This document shows positions 25,267 to 34,502 of a DNA stretch of 45,871 bases, one piece after another; position 1 is the stretch's first letter; the number at the start of each line of letters is the position of its first letter. Source of the stretch: Victivallaceae bacterium (GTDB taxonomy: Bacteria > Verrucomicrobiota > Lentisphaeria > Victivallales > Victivallaceae); NCBI GenBank assembly GCA_024405675.1, contig JAKSOH010000005.1, positions 1 through 45,871 on the forward strand, read 5' to 3'. The position numbers were made by a program, and so were the translations under genes. The notes beneath the pieces are model-generated. The model was not told where the DNA came from. It saw nothing but the letters and a program-made list of their open reading frames with translations, and searched no databases.

Positions 25267-26877
25267 TCACAACCTTGCAATATGCAGACGCGCTGCCATG
25301 CCGGACAACCATGACCTCAACATCAAGGAGACGCCCCTGCGCTCGGCGGCGTCAATGCCCCAGAACCATCCGCAACAAACGACAGACGCGGACGACAGCG
25401 CAAAAGTCAACAGCAACCTCGACCATCCTTCGTCCAATGCAAGCGACGGCAGCCACGCCGCGCCGAACGTCACCGCGCCGACCGAAAGCATCGATGGAAA
25501 AACTTTCCTCGCGAACGACCATCCAGACGGAAGTATGTCCTTCATTATCAGGAATCTGGATGCAAGACACAGCAGACTGACAAGGCAACTGCCGGACAAT
25601 GCCGCCACGGGGCTACATCCCCGCATCAGAAGCACCCAAACGACCGGCAGCGTCAGAAACCTAACGCCACTGCCGAGGCATTCGTACTTGAAGATGCGTC
25701 CGTGCGCCTGCATACCATAGTCAACCGGATATCCCAGGGAGTCGAAAAGGCCGCATATCAGGGCGACCCTGACGAATCCGACCGCGCAGTCGACGTAAGT
25801 ACCGAGCCATATGCGCAGCAGGAAATCCGCCTCCCAGACGACGGGAACGGCGCACAACAGGAAGAGCATGAAACCTATTCGCATGCTCATGCCTACCGCC
25901 GATTCGAACTCGGACATCGGCCCCGTCTCGTGATACTTGACAATCTGCGGCCGGGAAGCGGTAAGGAAGTTCTGCGTGAACTTGCCGACGTAGTAACAAA
26001 CCTGGTTCGCGATTCCGGTCGCCGCATTAACAGCCGGTCCGAAGAAATAGTTCAACATTATGTTTGTCAGCCAACTGGAAGACATCCAGGCGGTGTTTCC
26101 AATCGCATTGCAGGAGATGAATCCGAAAACGGTTTTCCACTGCATCCCGCGGAAAACAAAACGGAAGCGGCTCTCCGGATAGCGCATCAGATCATAGACG
26201 ACATACCCGACCAACAACAAAATGGAAAACGCCGAATATGCCAATCCATATGCACCTAGCCGTCCGTCAACCGCCAGTCCGGCGCAAATCGCCGCCGCGA
26301 AATGGAAAACCGATTCCGCTATGGCGAACAGCGAGAACACGAACATGTTCTCATGCGACACGATGAGCGCATTGAACGGAACAACCACAAGCTGCACGGC
26401 CGCATTGACAATCATGGCGTGCATGAGCAGCGTCCCCGACGACACGGATTGCTGCGGAATGACAATCCAGCTGCGAAAATACCACATTCCGACGCACTCG
26501 CCAATCGCAACGGCGCAGATTGCGAGAACCGCATGTATCTCCACAAGCATGGAGAACACATTGCGCAATTCATTCGGATTGTTCCGCCCCATCGCACAGT
26601 TGAGGAACCTGGACGTGGCTATGCCGAATGTACCGGCAAAAAACGCGCAGGACGAAACCACGGCGGTAATCACATCGCAGGCGCCGAAATCGGACACACC
26701 GAGATTGCGAAGCAATATGCGCGGGGTCGCCAGACCGATCCCCATTGTGACAAACATGCGAAGGTACAAAAACGCGGTGTTGCGGAAAAGACGACGGCGG
26801 TTCTCGCCGCAATCGCTGAAAAATTTGTCTCCGTTAGCGACGGATACGGAAGTTTCAACATCAACGTCGCTATCCAT
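25267..26877 (-). CDS. Wzx-type polysaccharide flippase
   Basis: 536 residues with about 12-14 membrane helices in the MOP/MATE-like arrangement. The start FRNTAFLYLRMFVTMGIGLATPRILLRNLGVSDFGA is typical of Wzx, with the conserved G-x-x-D-F-G block after helix 1. It moves the lipid-linked repeat unit across the inner membrane. It lies between the epimerase (7-base gap) and the frameshifted polymerase-like gene. It is the only flippase in the window. Confidence 0.9.
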   Translation of the reverse strand: MDSDVDVETSVSVANGDKFFSDCGENRRRLFRNTAFLYLRMFVTMGIGLATPRILLRNLGVSDFGACDVITAVVSSCAFFAGTFGIATSRFLNCAMGRNNPNELRNVFSMLVEIHAVLAICAVAIGECVGMWYFRSWIVIPQQSVSSGTLLMHAMIVNAAVQLVVVPFNALIVSHENMFVFSLFAIAESVFHFAAAICAGLAVDGRLGAYGLAYSAFSILLLVGYVVYDLMRYPESRFRFVFRGMQWKTVFGFISCNAIGNTAWMSSSWLTNIMLNYFFGPAVNAATGIANQVCYYVGKFTQNFLTASRPQIVKYHETGPMSEFESAVGMSMRIGFMLFLLCAVPVVWEADFLLRIWLGTYVDCAVGFVRVALICGLFDSLGYPVDYGMQAHGRIFKYECLGSGVRFLTLPVVWVLLMRGCSPVAALSGSCLVSLLCLASRFLIMKDILPSGWSFARKVFPSMLSVGAVTFGAAWLPSLALDEGWSRLLLTFALSSASVVCCGWFWGIDAAERRGVSLMLRSWLSGMAARLHIARL

Positions 26878-26884
26878 CTGACAC

Positions 26885-27883
26885 CTATTTCAGAGAACGG
26901 ACGAAACAATCCACCGTTCGGTCGATGCCGGACGCCATATCCACAAGCGGGGCATATCCCAGCACCTCCATGGCCAGGGATATGTCCGGCATGCTGCGGC
27001 GAAGATCGCCACGGGCCGCCGGACGCGACGAATATCCGACATCGGCGGCACCGGAACGATATCTGGCGATGGAACGCATCACAAGCTTCAACAAATCCAA
27101 CACCGTCGAACCTCCGCCACATCCAACGTTGAAAATCCGCGGCATGCCATCATGCGACGGACAATCGGCGGCAAGGAGGTTGGCCTCGACAACATTGTCG
27201 ACATAGGTAAAATCCCTGGACTGCAGGCCGTCACCGTATATCACCGGAGATTCGCCGCGCATCAGGGCCCCGATGAATCTCGGCACGACGGCGGCATACG
27301 GTCCATTCGGATTCTGCCGCGGACCGAACACATTGAAATAGCGCAATCCAATAACGTCGATGCCATAGACACGATGGAAATTGTCGGCGAATAGTTCGTC
27401 GGCCCGTTTGGACACGGCGTAAGGCGACAGCTGACGTCCCTCCGCGCCCTCCTTCTGCGGAAAGACGTCCCCATCGCCATAGACGGAACTGCTGGAGGCG
27501 TAGACAAAGCGCTTGACTTTGGCCTGAACGGCGGAATGCAGGACATTGACGAATCCCGACACATTGACCGACACGGACTCCTCCGGCGCGGCGATCGAAC
27601 GCGGCACGCTGCCCAGGGCAGCCTCGTGGAAAACGAAATCGACGCCGTCGACAGCACGTCCGCAGACGTCCACATTCCTGATATCTCCCTCGATCAGGGT
27701 GAAACGCGGACTGGCCATGGCGTCGGCCAGGTTTTCACGGAAACCGGTCGAGAAATTATCCAGCACGACGACTTCGGAGCCACAAGACAGCAGCCGATCG
27801 ACCAGGTGGGAGCCGATGAATCCAGCCCCGCCGGTTACAAGCGCCTTCCTTCCTGAAAAATCGAACTTCCGTTTCATCGGCAT
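26885..27883 (-). CDS. UDP-N-acetylhexosamine(uronate) C4-epimerase, TviC/WbpP-like (SDR family)
   Basis: 332 residues. The NAD site is TGGAGFIGSHLVD, the family block LGSVPRSIAAPEESVSVN is characteristic of the WbpP/TviC/WbgU group, and the catalytic Ser-Tyr-x3-Lys is seen in ASSSSVYGD and SPYAVSKR. These enzymes interconvert UDP-GlcNAc/GalNAc or their uronic acids. It follows a TviB/WbpO-like dehydrogenase (stop 27886, start 27883), as in the Vi-antigen pathway, so UDP-GalNAcA is a reasonable product. This is inference from family and neighbourhood. ATG 27883 is chosen over the in-frame ATG 27877 and the shadow start 27925. Confidence 0.88.
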   Translation of the reverse strand: MPMKRKFDFSGRKALVTGGAGFIGSHLVDRLLSCGSEVVVLDNFSTGFRENLADAMASPRFTLIEGDIRNVDVCGRAVDGVDFVFHEAALGSVPRSIAAPEESVSVNVSGFVNVLHSAVQAKVKRFVYASSSSVYGDGDVFPQKEGAEGRQLSPYAVSKRADELFADNFHRVYGIDVIGLRYFNVFGPRQNPNGPYAAVVPRFIGALMRGESPVIYGDGLQSRDFTYVDNVVEANLLAADCPSHDGMPRIFNVGCGGGSTVLDLLKLVMRSIARYRSGAADVGYSSRPAARGDLRRSMPDISLAMEVLGYAPLVDMASGIDRTVDCFVRSLK

Positions 27884-27885
27884 GC

Positions 27886-29160
27886 TCACAGTCTCGCAGT
27901 CACCTTGTCCGGAGGCAGAACGCACTTCAAATCGTAGATGACCGAATCGCCATCGGTGTAGTCCTCCGTACGAAAATCGACGAACTCCCGGTGGGCGACG
28001 GCCAGCACTATGGCCGCATACTTGCGCCCGGCCAAAGAGGCGATGTCATCGACGGAGGATATCCCGTAACATGAATCGACCGCCTCCGGCGACGCCCATG
28101 GATCGAAAATATCGACATCGCATCCGAAGTCAGCCATGGACTTCGCCAGATCGACGGCGCGGCTGTTCCGGATATCCGGACAGTTCTCCTTGAACGTCAC
28201 GCCAAGTTGAAGCACCTTGGACCCCAATATGCGGTGTCCGCGCTGGATCATAAGCCGGACCACCTCGGAGGCGACGTACCGTCCCATGCCGTCGTTGATT
28301 CTCCTTCCCGCGAGAATCACCTCCGGCAGATATCCAAGGGACTGGGCCTTGTGCGTCAAGTAGTACGGATCAACGCCGATGCAATGTCCGCCGACGAGTC
28401 CGGGGCGAAATTTCAGGAAGTTCCATTTGGTCCCGGCGGCCTCGAGGACCTCGTTCGTATCGATGCCGATCAGGTGGAATATCTTGGCCAGCTCGTTGCC
28501 GAACGCGCTATTTATGTCGCGCTGGCTGTTCTCGATGACCTTGGCGGCCTCCGCCACCTTGATGGAACTAGCCTTGAACGTCCCGTTCTCAAGTACGCTG
28601 CCATAGAGCGCGTCGACGAAATCGGCGGTTTCGGGAGTCGAGCCGGAGGTGATCTTCAATATCTTCGAAAACGAATGCTCCCGGTCTCCCGGATTGATTC
28701 GTTCCGGACTGTATCCGCAGAAGAAGTCCCTGTTGAACTTCAATCCGGACGTCCGTTCGAGAACCGGAACGCATTCGTCCTCGGTGCATCCGGGATAGAC
28801 GGTCGGCTCATAGACGACGACGGCGCCGCGTTTCATCGCGGCCCCGACGGTGCGACTGGCATCGAGCAGCGGGGCCAAATCTGGGCGGTTGTAACAATCC
28901 ACGGGAGTGGGAACGGCGACAATATAGACATCGGCGCCGGAGATATCGGAAGCGGAGCAGGTGAAGCGCAGGCGCGTCGCGGAACGCATCTCCCCTGAAG
29001 TTATCTCCAACGTGACATCCCTGCCCTCGCGCAACGCGGCGACACGATCACTATTGCAATCGTACCCGACAGCATCGTACCTGCGCCCCATCGCAACGGC
29101 GAGGGGCAGCCCGACGTAACCGAGACCGACAACCGCTATCCTTGGATTTTTCAGTTCCAT
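27886..29160 (-). CDS. UDP-N-acetylhexosamine 6-dehydrogenase, TviB/WbpO-like
   Basis: 424 residues of the UDP-sugar 6-dehydrogenase family. The NAD site is VGLGYVGLPLAVAMG. The middle has FFCGYSPERINPGDREHS, the block of the WbpO/TviB/WbpA group, and not the pattern of UDP-glucose dehydrogenases. The catalytic Cys is in GGHCIGVDPYYLTHKAQ. It oxidises C6 of a UDP-HexNAc to the uronic acid with two NAD. It is translated with the epimerase behind it. ATG 29160 has GGTGG 7 bases upstream. A hairpin precedes the gene (29188-29208). UDP-GlcNAc versus UDP-GalNAc specificity cannot be read here. Confidence 0.9.
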   Translation of the reverse strand: MELKNPRIAVVGLGYVGLPLAVAMGRRYDAVGYDCNSDRVAALREGRDVTLEITSGEMRSATRLRFTCSASDISGADVYIVAVPTPVDCYNRPDLAPLLDASRTVGAAMKRGAVVVYEPTVYPGCTEDECVPVLERTSGLKFNRDFFCGYSPERINPGDREHSFSKILKITSGSTPETADFVDALYGSVLENGTFKASSIKVAEAAKVIENSQRDINSAFGNELAKIFHLIGIDTNEVLEAAGTKWNFLKFRPGLVGGHCIGVDPYYLTHKAQSLGYLPEVILAGRRINDGMGRYVASEVVRLMIQRGHRILGSKVLQLGVTFKENCPDIRNSRAVDLAKSMADFGCDVDIFDPWASPEAVDSCYGISSVDDIASLAGRKYAAIVLAVAHREFVDFRTEDYTDGDSVIYDLKCVLPPDKVTARL

Positions 29161-29187
29161 GATACCACCGGCAGCAAAAACAAAGTC

Positions 29188-29208
29188 ATATTATCTTGTA
29201 GATAATAT
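29188..29208 (-). terminator. AT-rich 9-bp hairpin between the NTase gene and the dehydrogenase gene
   Basis: ATATTATCT (29188-29196), loop TGT, AGATAATAT (29200-29208). On the minus strand it is followed by GACTTTGTTTTTG. It could be a weak intrinsic terminator of the UXS-NTase unit, or an operator just upstream of the dehydrogenase gene. Confidence 0.45.
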
Positions 29209-29209
29209 C

Positions 29210-30358
29210 CTACCGCCCGGCATTTTTTTCAATTGCGCGGTCAATCAGCGCGCAACGTTCGAGCAATCTCGCCGACTCGGAGCGCGGAGTCTGGAAGAGA
29301 CGCAGAAACTTCCTGGAGAAAACCGCAACATATCCCCACATCAACCGCAGGTAATGGCCGTTATAGTTGCCGGTCTGACTTCGGATCGACGCCGGACTCA
29401 TGCCGCGAAACCGATCTACCAACCATTTCCGCATGCCACCATCCTTCGACAGTTTCGCAAGTTCCCATGACTCGACATCAACGTGCCGGGTGGACATGGA
29501 CTGCCGGACAAACGCATCGACAACCGATGCGCCGAAACGTTCGCGCATGCCATCCGGCACTCCCGGAAAGAAATCAGGAAACGCGGCAAACAGCAGCGAC
29601 GGATCCGGGGCGCCAATCTCGGAGGCAAGTTCCACGTAGCTTCCATAGTCGAAGGCGCACGAACGCATGGCGAACCCGCAATCAAGCAACGTCCTGGGAG
29701 CGCCACAATACTGGTGACGGCGCATATGGGAGAAGGAAACAAGAGGGATCAATTCCAAAGGCAGTTCATACAGGAATTCGGAAACCCGTCCCGCATGATT
29801 CCATGCATACGATGAACCCCTTTCATCAATTCCAGGGAGCCGAGTGTGTATCTCGACGGAGATGCCGGTGCGATTCAGCCCCGGAATGTGTTCCCTGCCG
29901 CCATTGCCGCCCATATGTCTCCAGCCATGCGCGACCAAGGCATCCGAAAGCACGCCGTCCATGCCGGGATCGACAAGGATATCGACATCCGACATCTGGC
30001 GCAGCGCGGGACTGGGATATGCGCGCCAGGCGACGGCCGCCCCCTTTATCGGCATGAACCGGACACCGACGGATGCGGCGACCTCCGCCACGGCGTCGAG
30101 TTCGCCCCGGATGCGAGTCATCCGGCAAGACGAAATATGATAGCGGGCAGACGCCACCTCGACGCGGTTGAAATAGAAGGCGCATGGCTCCAGATACCAG
30201 GGACGGCACAACTCCAACAGTTCATCATCCCCTACGCCACGGGCAGGATTTCCGGAACACCAATCGCGCAAAACGCGAACCATGGTGTCGGCAGCCCCGC
30301 GGTCGAACGCGTCATCGCCGCATGTTTCTCCCAGGCGGTCCATGGAATTAAAAATCAT
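29210..30358 (-). CDS. Nucleotidyltransferase family protein (PF14907-like)
   Basis: 382 residues with the same pattern as the C-terminal domain of the gene at 1615-3516: [11 protein letters not shown] (about 103-113), SDVDILVD (D124, D126) and SVEIHTRL (E169), i.e. a DxD...E metal site. The tails also match ([14 protein letters not shown] against NPRGNYLKLIKGYF). Known members occur in peptide- and glycan-modification loci, but their reaction is not generally settled. It starts at ATG 30358, overlapping the UXS stop (ATGA); the longer frame from 30370 is set aside. Coupling to UXS suggests that it acts with UDP-pentose or on a pentose-containing glycan, which is inference only. No membrane helix is seen. 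Confidence 0.75.
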   Translation of the reverse strand: MIFNSMDRLGETCGDDAFDRGAADTMVRVLRDWCSGNPARGVGDDELLELCRPWYLEPCAFYFNRVEVASARYHISSCRMTRIRGELDAVAEVAASVGVRFMPIKGAAVAWRAYPSPALRQMSDVDILVDPGMDGVLSDALVAHGWRHMGGNGGREHIPGLNRTGISVEIHTRLPGIDERGSSYAWNHAGRVSEFLYELPLELIPLVSFSHMRRHQYCGAPRTLLDCGFAMRSCAFDYGSYVELASEIGAPDPSLLFAAFPDFFPGVPDGMRERFGASVVDAFVRQSMSTRHVDVESWELAKLSKDGGMRKWLVDRFRGMSPASIRSQTGNYNGHYLRLMWGYVAVFSRKFLRLFQTPRSESARLLERCALIDRAIEKNAGR

Positions 30359-31317
30359 CTGGCCGCGCAAAATTCGGGATCGTCCACGAGCAGTCGCTCG
30401 AAATACTCTATCGTACGGAGCAAACCATCGCGCAGCGGCGTGGTCGGCTTCCAGCCGAGGACATCCATGGCGACGGTTATATCCGGACGACGCTGCACGG
30501 GATCGTCCTCGGGGAGCGGCATATGGACAATCCTCGACTTCGAACCGGTGAGTTCGGCAATCCGCTCGGCGAGACCAAGCATCGTGAACTCCTCCGGATT
30601 GCCGAGATTGACCGGTCCGCCGAACTCCGGCGGAGTATCCATGAGACGCATCAAGGCGTCCACCATGTCGTCGCGATAGCAGAAGCTGCGCGTCTGCCGG
30701 CCATCGCCATAGATGGTGATGTCGCGATTCTGAAGCGCCTGGAGGATGAAGTTGCTGACCACCCTCCCGTCATTGGGATGCATGCGCGGACCATAGGTAT
30801 TGAAGATGCGGGCGATCTTGGTGTCGACTCCGCACTGGCGCCGATAGCATGAGAAAAGGGTCTCGGCGCAACGCTTTCCCTCGTCGTAGCAGCTGCGGGC
30901 GCCGATGGGATTGACATTGCCCCAGTATTCCTCGACCTGTGGATGGACGGCGGGATCGCCGTATATCTCGCTCGTGCTGGTCTGCAGGATCCGGGCCTTG
31001 GTGCGCTTGGCCAGACCGAGGACGTTGATCGCGCCATGGACGCAGGTCTTGACCGTCTGCACGGAATCGGTCTGGTAATGGATGGGGCTGGCTGGACAGG
31101 CCAGGTTGTAGATCTCGTCGCATTCGACGTAGATGGGCTGGGTGACGTCATGCCGGATGAGCTCGAAGGAGTGGAAGTCCAGGAGATGGTAGATATTCCG
31201 CTTGCTTCCGGTGTAAAAGTTGTCAACGCAAACGACCTCGTCGCCACGATCCAGCAGCTTTTCGCAAAGAAAACTGCCCAGGAACCCGCTGCCTCCAGTG
31301 ACAAGCACCCGTTTCAT
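30355..31317 (-). CDS. UDP-glucuronate decarboxylase (UDP-xylose synthase)
   Basis: 320-residue SDR enzyme. The NAD site is [17 protein letters not shown], followed by [16 protein letters not shown] and [13 protein letters not shown], which mark the UXS family. The catalytic residues lie in TSTSEIYGD and [11 protein letters not shown] (Tyr-x3-Lys). The block [22 protein letters not shown] is also typical. It converts UDP-glucuronate to UDP-xylose in the cytoplasm. No UDP-glucose dehydrogenase is evident nearby. It is coupled to the NTase gene by ATGA. Confidence 0.93.
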   Translation of the reverse strand: MKRVLVTGGSGFLGSFLCEKLLDRGDEVVCVDNFYTGSKRNIYHLLDFHSFELIRHDVTQPIYVECDEIYNLACPASPIHYQTDSVQTVKTCVHGAINVLGLAKRTKARILQTSTSEIYGDPAVHPQVEEYWGNVNPIGARSCYDEGKRCAETLFSCYRRQCGVDTKIARIFNTYGPRMHPNDGRVVSNFILQALQNRDITIYGDGRQTRSFCYRDDMVDALMRLMDTPPEFGGPVNLGNPEEFTMLGLAERIAELTGSKSRIVHMPLPEDDPVQRRPDITVAMDVLGWKPTTPLRDGLLRTIEYFERLLVDDPEFCAAR

Positions 31318-31339
31318 ATATTCCCCTCTCCGTCAGACA

Positions 31340-31957
31340 TCAAATTTTCCCATCGCCGTCCAATCGGCGGACAACGCAAGCGGGAACCCCCGCCGCGAGA
31401 ACTCCGGGCGGGATGGAATCCGCCACCACGCTGCCGGCGGCGATTACGCTCCCGCGTCCAATCGTCACGCCACGAAGTACAATCGAGTTCATTCCGATGA
31501 ATACATCGTCCCCGATTTCCACCGGCTCGGAAACGCCCGCAGCATGCGGCTCGCGCCGCGCAACGGCGTCCAGCGGGTGGAAATCCGTGTCCACGATGCC
31601 GACACCAGGCCCGACCAAGACATGCTTCCCGATGGAAACGCGGCTTTCGCTCACTACCACCGCGGCGCTCAGCCCGCTATGGTCACCTATTGATATACAC
31701 CCGTTTCGACGCGTACACAAGGAAACCGGACGAAAAACTCCGGCAACATTGGAACACCTTGCCGAACGGAGTGTGACACCATGCCCGATCGAGATATCAC
31801 CGCCTGGAGATTTCTCGACGCGCGGCAAGCCGACGCACTTCACCAGGGGACAACGGACGCCCCACAACTTCAGATACGCGGAGCCGAAGACCGTACCGAG
31901 AACGGTGACGGCTGCCTTCCACAACCAGAATACGGCATAGGCAACGCGACCAAGCAT
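31340..31957 (-). CDS. Hexapeptide-repeat O-acetyltransferase (left-handed beta-helix)
   Basis: 205 residues. A hydrophobic N-terminus (VFWLWKAAVTVLGTVFGSAYL) precedes hexapeptide repeats: ISIGDHSGLSAAVVVSES, VSIGKHVLVGPGVGIVDTDFHPLD, VEIGDDVFIGMNSIVLRGVTIGRGSVIAAGSVV. The H in TDFHPLD fits the catalytic histidine of the maltose/CAT-type acetyltransferases. It probably acetylates a sugar of the glycan. ATG 31957 has GGAG 9 bases upstream; the TTG at 31972, next to the previous stop, is less likely. Confidence 0.87.
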   Translation of the reverse strand: MLGRVAYAVFWLWKAAVTVLGTVFGSAYLKLWGVRCPLVKCVGLPRVEKSPGGDISIGHGVTLRSARCSNVAGVFRPVSLCTRRNGCISIGDHSGLSAAVVVSESRVSIGKHVLVGPGVGIVDTDFHPLDAVARREPHAAGVSEPVEIGDDVFIGMNSIVLRGVTIGRGSVIAAGSVVADSIPPGVLAAGVPACVVRRLDGDGKI

Positions 31958-31972
31958 AACGCAAAGCTCCAA

Positions 31973-33031
31973 TTATTTCACAAAAACGAAATCCGGCCGC
32001 GATGCCGCGCCCGTCATCCAAAGATACATTTTCTCCAGCCTGGCCGACACGAGCTCGACAGAACAATATCCGCGGACAAGCTCCCGACCAATTTCACCCA
32101 TCGACTCCAGACGTTCCCGATCAAGCCCGGACGCGACCGCCAACACATTGGCAATATCCTCCACCGTTCCTCCCCCCCGCCAGCCGCATCCCCGTTCCGC
32201 CACGGCCTCCCATGGCGAACCGGACGAAACCAGCACGGGCACGCCGTGCGCAAGCGATTCAGCGACGCTATTGCCGAAACTCTCGAAATCGCTGCAAAGC
32301 GCAACGACGGAAACATCGTCGAAGAAACGTTCCTTCGCCGTCTCTTCAACATAACCTATGAAACGGACGTTTTTCAAATGCAGCCGCTCCACCATGCGTC
32401 TCAGAAAACGGACATACGTCGGATCGCCCTCCCCCGCGATCAGCAGAGGAACGTCCAGTCCGGACTCGGCGGATGCATAAAGCAGCTTGTCAATTCCCTT
32501 CATCGGGTGGATGCGGCCGAGATAACCGAGCGTGAACTTTGCCGGAAAACGCCTCTTCCCGTCCGAAACCGGTATGGGGTTGGGAATCACGGCGACCGGA
32601 TTGACGAACCCGAAGTTCCGGAAATGCGCCATCTCCTCCTCGCAAGTGGCATGTACGCATGTCGCAGAACGCAAATCATCGAACTGGTACAGTCGCCCGG
32701 CCAAGGCCTTCTTCCAGTGCGACCGATTTCGATATGCCTGCGGATAAAGCATGCCGCGCAGACTCACAACATAGGGAATGCCGGACGCTCCAGCCAGCCG
32801 GCATACGGAATGCCCGGACAAACTCCACAGGCCATTGACGTGACAAACGTCAATTTTGCCAATGTCATCGGAAAAATTCTTGCCGCATAACAATTCAAAC
32901 AGATTTCCCAGGGAAGGATCGAACAATTTGCAGTCATGCCCCATCGCCTCCAAGCCCCGCATGGAATTGCGGACACTGAAAGCGGGACCGCCGCCGGAGG
33001 AACTCAAATTGCCTTGATACAAGATATGCAT
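31973..33031 (-). CDS. Glycosyltransferase family 4
   Basis: 352 residues. The N-lobe starts MHILYQGNLSSSGGGPAFSV, with VCHVNGLWSL and VVSLRGMLYPQAY, as in WfbC/capsular GT4 enzymes. The C-lobe has LGYLGRIHPMKGIDKLLYA, LIAGEGDPTYV and the block SDFESFGNSVAESLAHGVPVLV. It acts in the cytoplasm on an unknown donor. The 50 bases before it hold nothing recognisable. Confidence 0.88.
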   Translation of the reverse strand: MHILYQGNLSSSGGGPAFSVRNSMRGLEAMGHDCKLFDPSLGNLFELLCGKNFSDDIGKIDVCHVNGLWSLSGHSVCRLAGASGIPYVVSLRGMLYPQAYRNRSHWKKALAGRLYQFDDLRSATCVHATCEEEMAHFRNFGFVNPVAVIPNPIPVSDGKRRFPAKFTLGYLGRIHPMKGIDKLLYASAESGLDVPLLIAGEGDPTYVRFLRRMVERLHLKNVRFIGYVEETAKERFFDDVSVVALCSDFESFGNSVAESLAHGVPVLVSSGSPWEAVAERGCGWRGGGTVEDIANVLAVASGLDRERLESMGEIGRELVRGYCSVELVSARLEKMYLWMTGAASRPDFVFVK

Positions 33032-33081
33032 ATCAATCTTTCAACTCAACTTGGCCCCGCTGATACGGGCAAACATCAAAG

Positions 33082-34347
33082 TCATTGTCCATAAATCACT
33101 CCGAAGCCCCTGTTCTGCTTATGTCCGGACGCCGCTTCCCGCTGTTCCAGAAAATATTTCAGCACCGTCATAACCATCGCCAGTTCCCAGCCATACTGAA
33201 TATTTCCACCGAAGCCGCCTCCACCTATTCCCATAATCATAAACAACGCCCCGAGAGACGGAATCTTGTAGGCGCATGAAAACGCAAACACATAGGATAT
33301 GATCAAAAAAATCACTCCGTAGTCGTCAAACATGGTGGCCTTCAGTCGCCTTGAAAGTTCATTGTTACGAGCATAGTCAACGCCATGGCCGAACCAAGTC
33401 TCCTTTTTCGAAAAATCAGCATGCAAAGAGTTTATAACGGGAGCGATTCTAAATGACGCGGATTTATCCGCCCCAATTATCGTATCCTTGTCCAATTCCG
33501 CCGTCGCTTCAATGACGTGCAGACTTCTTTGCAACTGCCGCTCCTCAACATTTTGCAAAAACACATAGGCAGCAACAAACAACGGAATCATATACACCGC
33601 ATTCCTCCTGGTGATAAAATAAAGAGAAAAAGCGAGGAGTGCAATCATCGCCGTGGCGCTGGCCATAGTCAGCATCATCCACAAAAAGCCAATCGTCTGC
33701 CAGCGATGCTCCCTCTCAAACAATTCCCCCAACGCATACCGGCCCTTCCCCCGTTTCATCTCGCTGCATTTCACATAACAGTAGTAACACACCAACATAA
33801 ACCTGGCAAAATGACTCATTTCCAGATAAATGGAAGAACACGCAAGCGGCCCCTTGGTTTCATAGATCATCATCATATTGATTACCGGCAACGAACGCAT
33901 GCCGGCCAAAATAGCCAGCTGCTGCAAGATGCAGAAAACAAAGGCAATCCCCATCATCATCTTCAAAACTTCGATAAAAGACTCCAAAGTAAATACGCGC
34001 CTACAATAAACCAAATTGTAAAAGCCGACATAGGTAAAGACAAGACCGAACGAATACATGATTGTCGTCCAGCGAATGGAATCGTTCAAAGAAAAAGCGA
34101 CGATCAATTGCCATGCGCAATAGACAATTCCAAGCCACAGCGCCTTCGACAGCGCACCGTAAAGCACCACGCCCAGAACAATCATCAACGCCATCAAAAC
34201 AATATGGTGCGGACCGAATCCGGTATTGATTTCTATCGGGCGGTAATAGATGCCAAACAAAATCAGGAAAACGATGGCAAACCTCTGCAGTCCAGTGCTT
34301 GAACGCAGGATTGCTCCAAAACGTTTTAAAAATTCGAATTTCATCAC
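33082..34347 (-). CDS. Wzy-like O-antigen/capsule polymerase, polytopic membrane protein
   Basis: 421 residues with about 11-12 predicted helices and one large periplasmic loop (about 270-345), including SFRIAPVINSLHADFSKKETWFG, a region like the long loop of Wzy proteins. Low overall family similarity is usual for Wzy, so the call rests on topology and on the place in the locus. The start is GTG 34347 or ATG 34344, both with weak ribosome sites. The 155-base gap upstream (34348-34502) holds no gene and no convincing terminator. Unlike the polymerase-like gene at 23906-25259, this frame is intact. Confidence 0.7.
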   Translation of the reverse strand: MMKFEFLKRFGAILRSSTGLQRFAIVFLILFGIYYRPIEINTGFGPHHIVLMALMIVLGVVLYGALSKALWLGIVYCAWQLIVAFSLNDSIRWTTIMYSFGLVFTYVGFYNLVYCRRVFTLESFIEVLKMMMGIAFVFCILQQLAILAGMRSLPVINMMMIYETKGPLACSSIYLEMSHFARFMLVCYYCYVKCSEMKRGKGRYALGELFEREHRWQTIGFLWMMLTMASATAMIALLAFSLYFITRRNAVYMIPLFVAAYVFLQNVEERQLQRSLHVIEATAELDKDTIIGADKSASFRIAPVINSLHADFSKKETWFGHGVDYARNNELSRRLKATMFDDYGVIFLIISYVFAFSCAYKIPSLGALFMIMGIGGGGFGGNIQYGWELAMVMTVLKYFLEQREAASGHKQNRGFGVIYGQ

Positions 34348-34502
34348 AAGTCGGCCATTACCAATGATTTAAAACGTCACCTTCCCACACTCGTCAGACA
34401 ACAACGATCCATTGCAAATGTCATAAATTCCGCATAAAAGTCCCCAACAACATACACAACGCCAATCCGCCACCGGCAGCTCCGCGGCAACGTTTAAACG
34501 CA

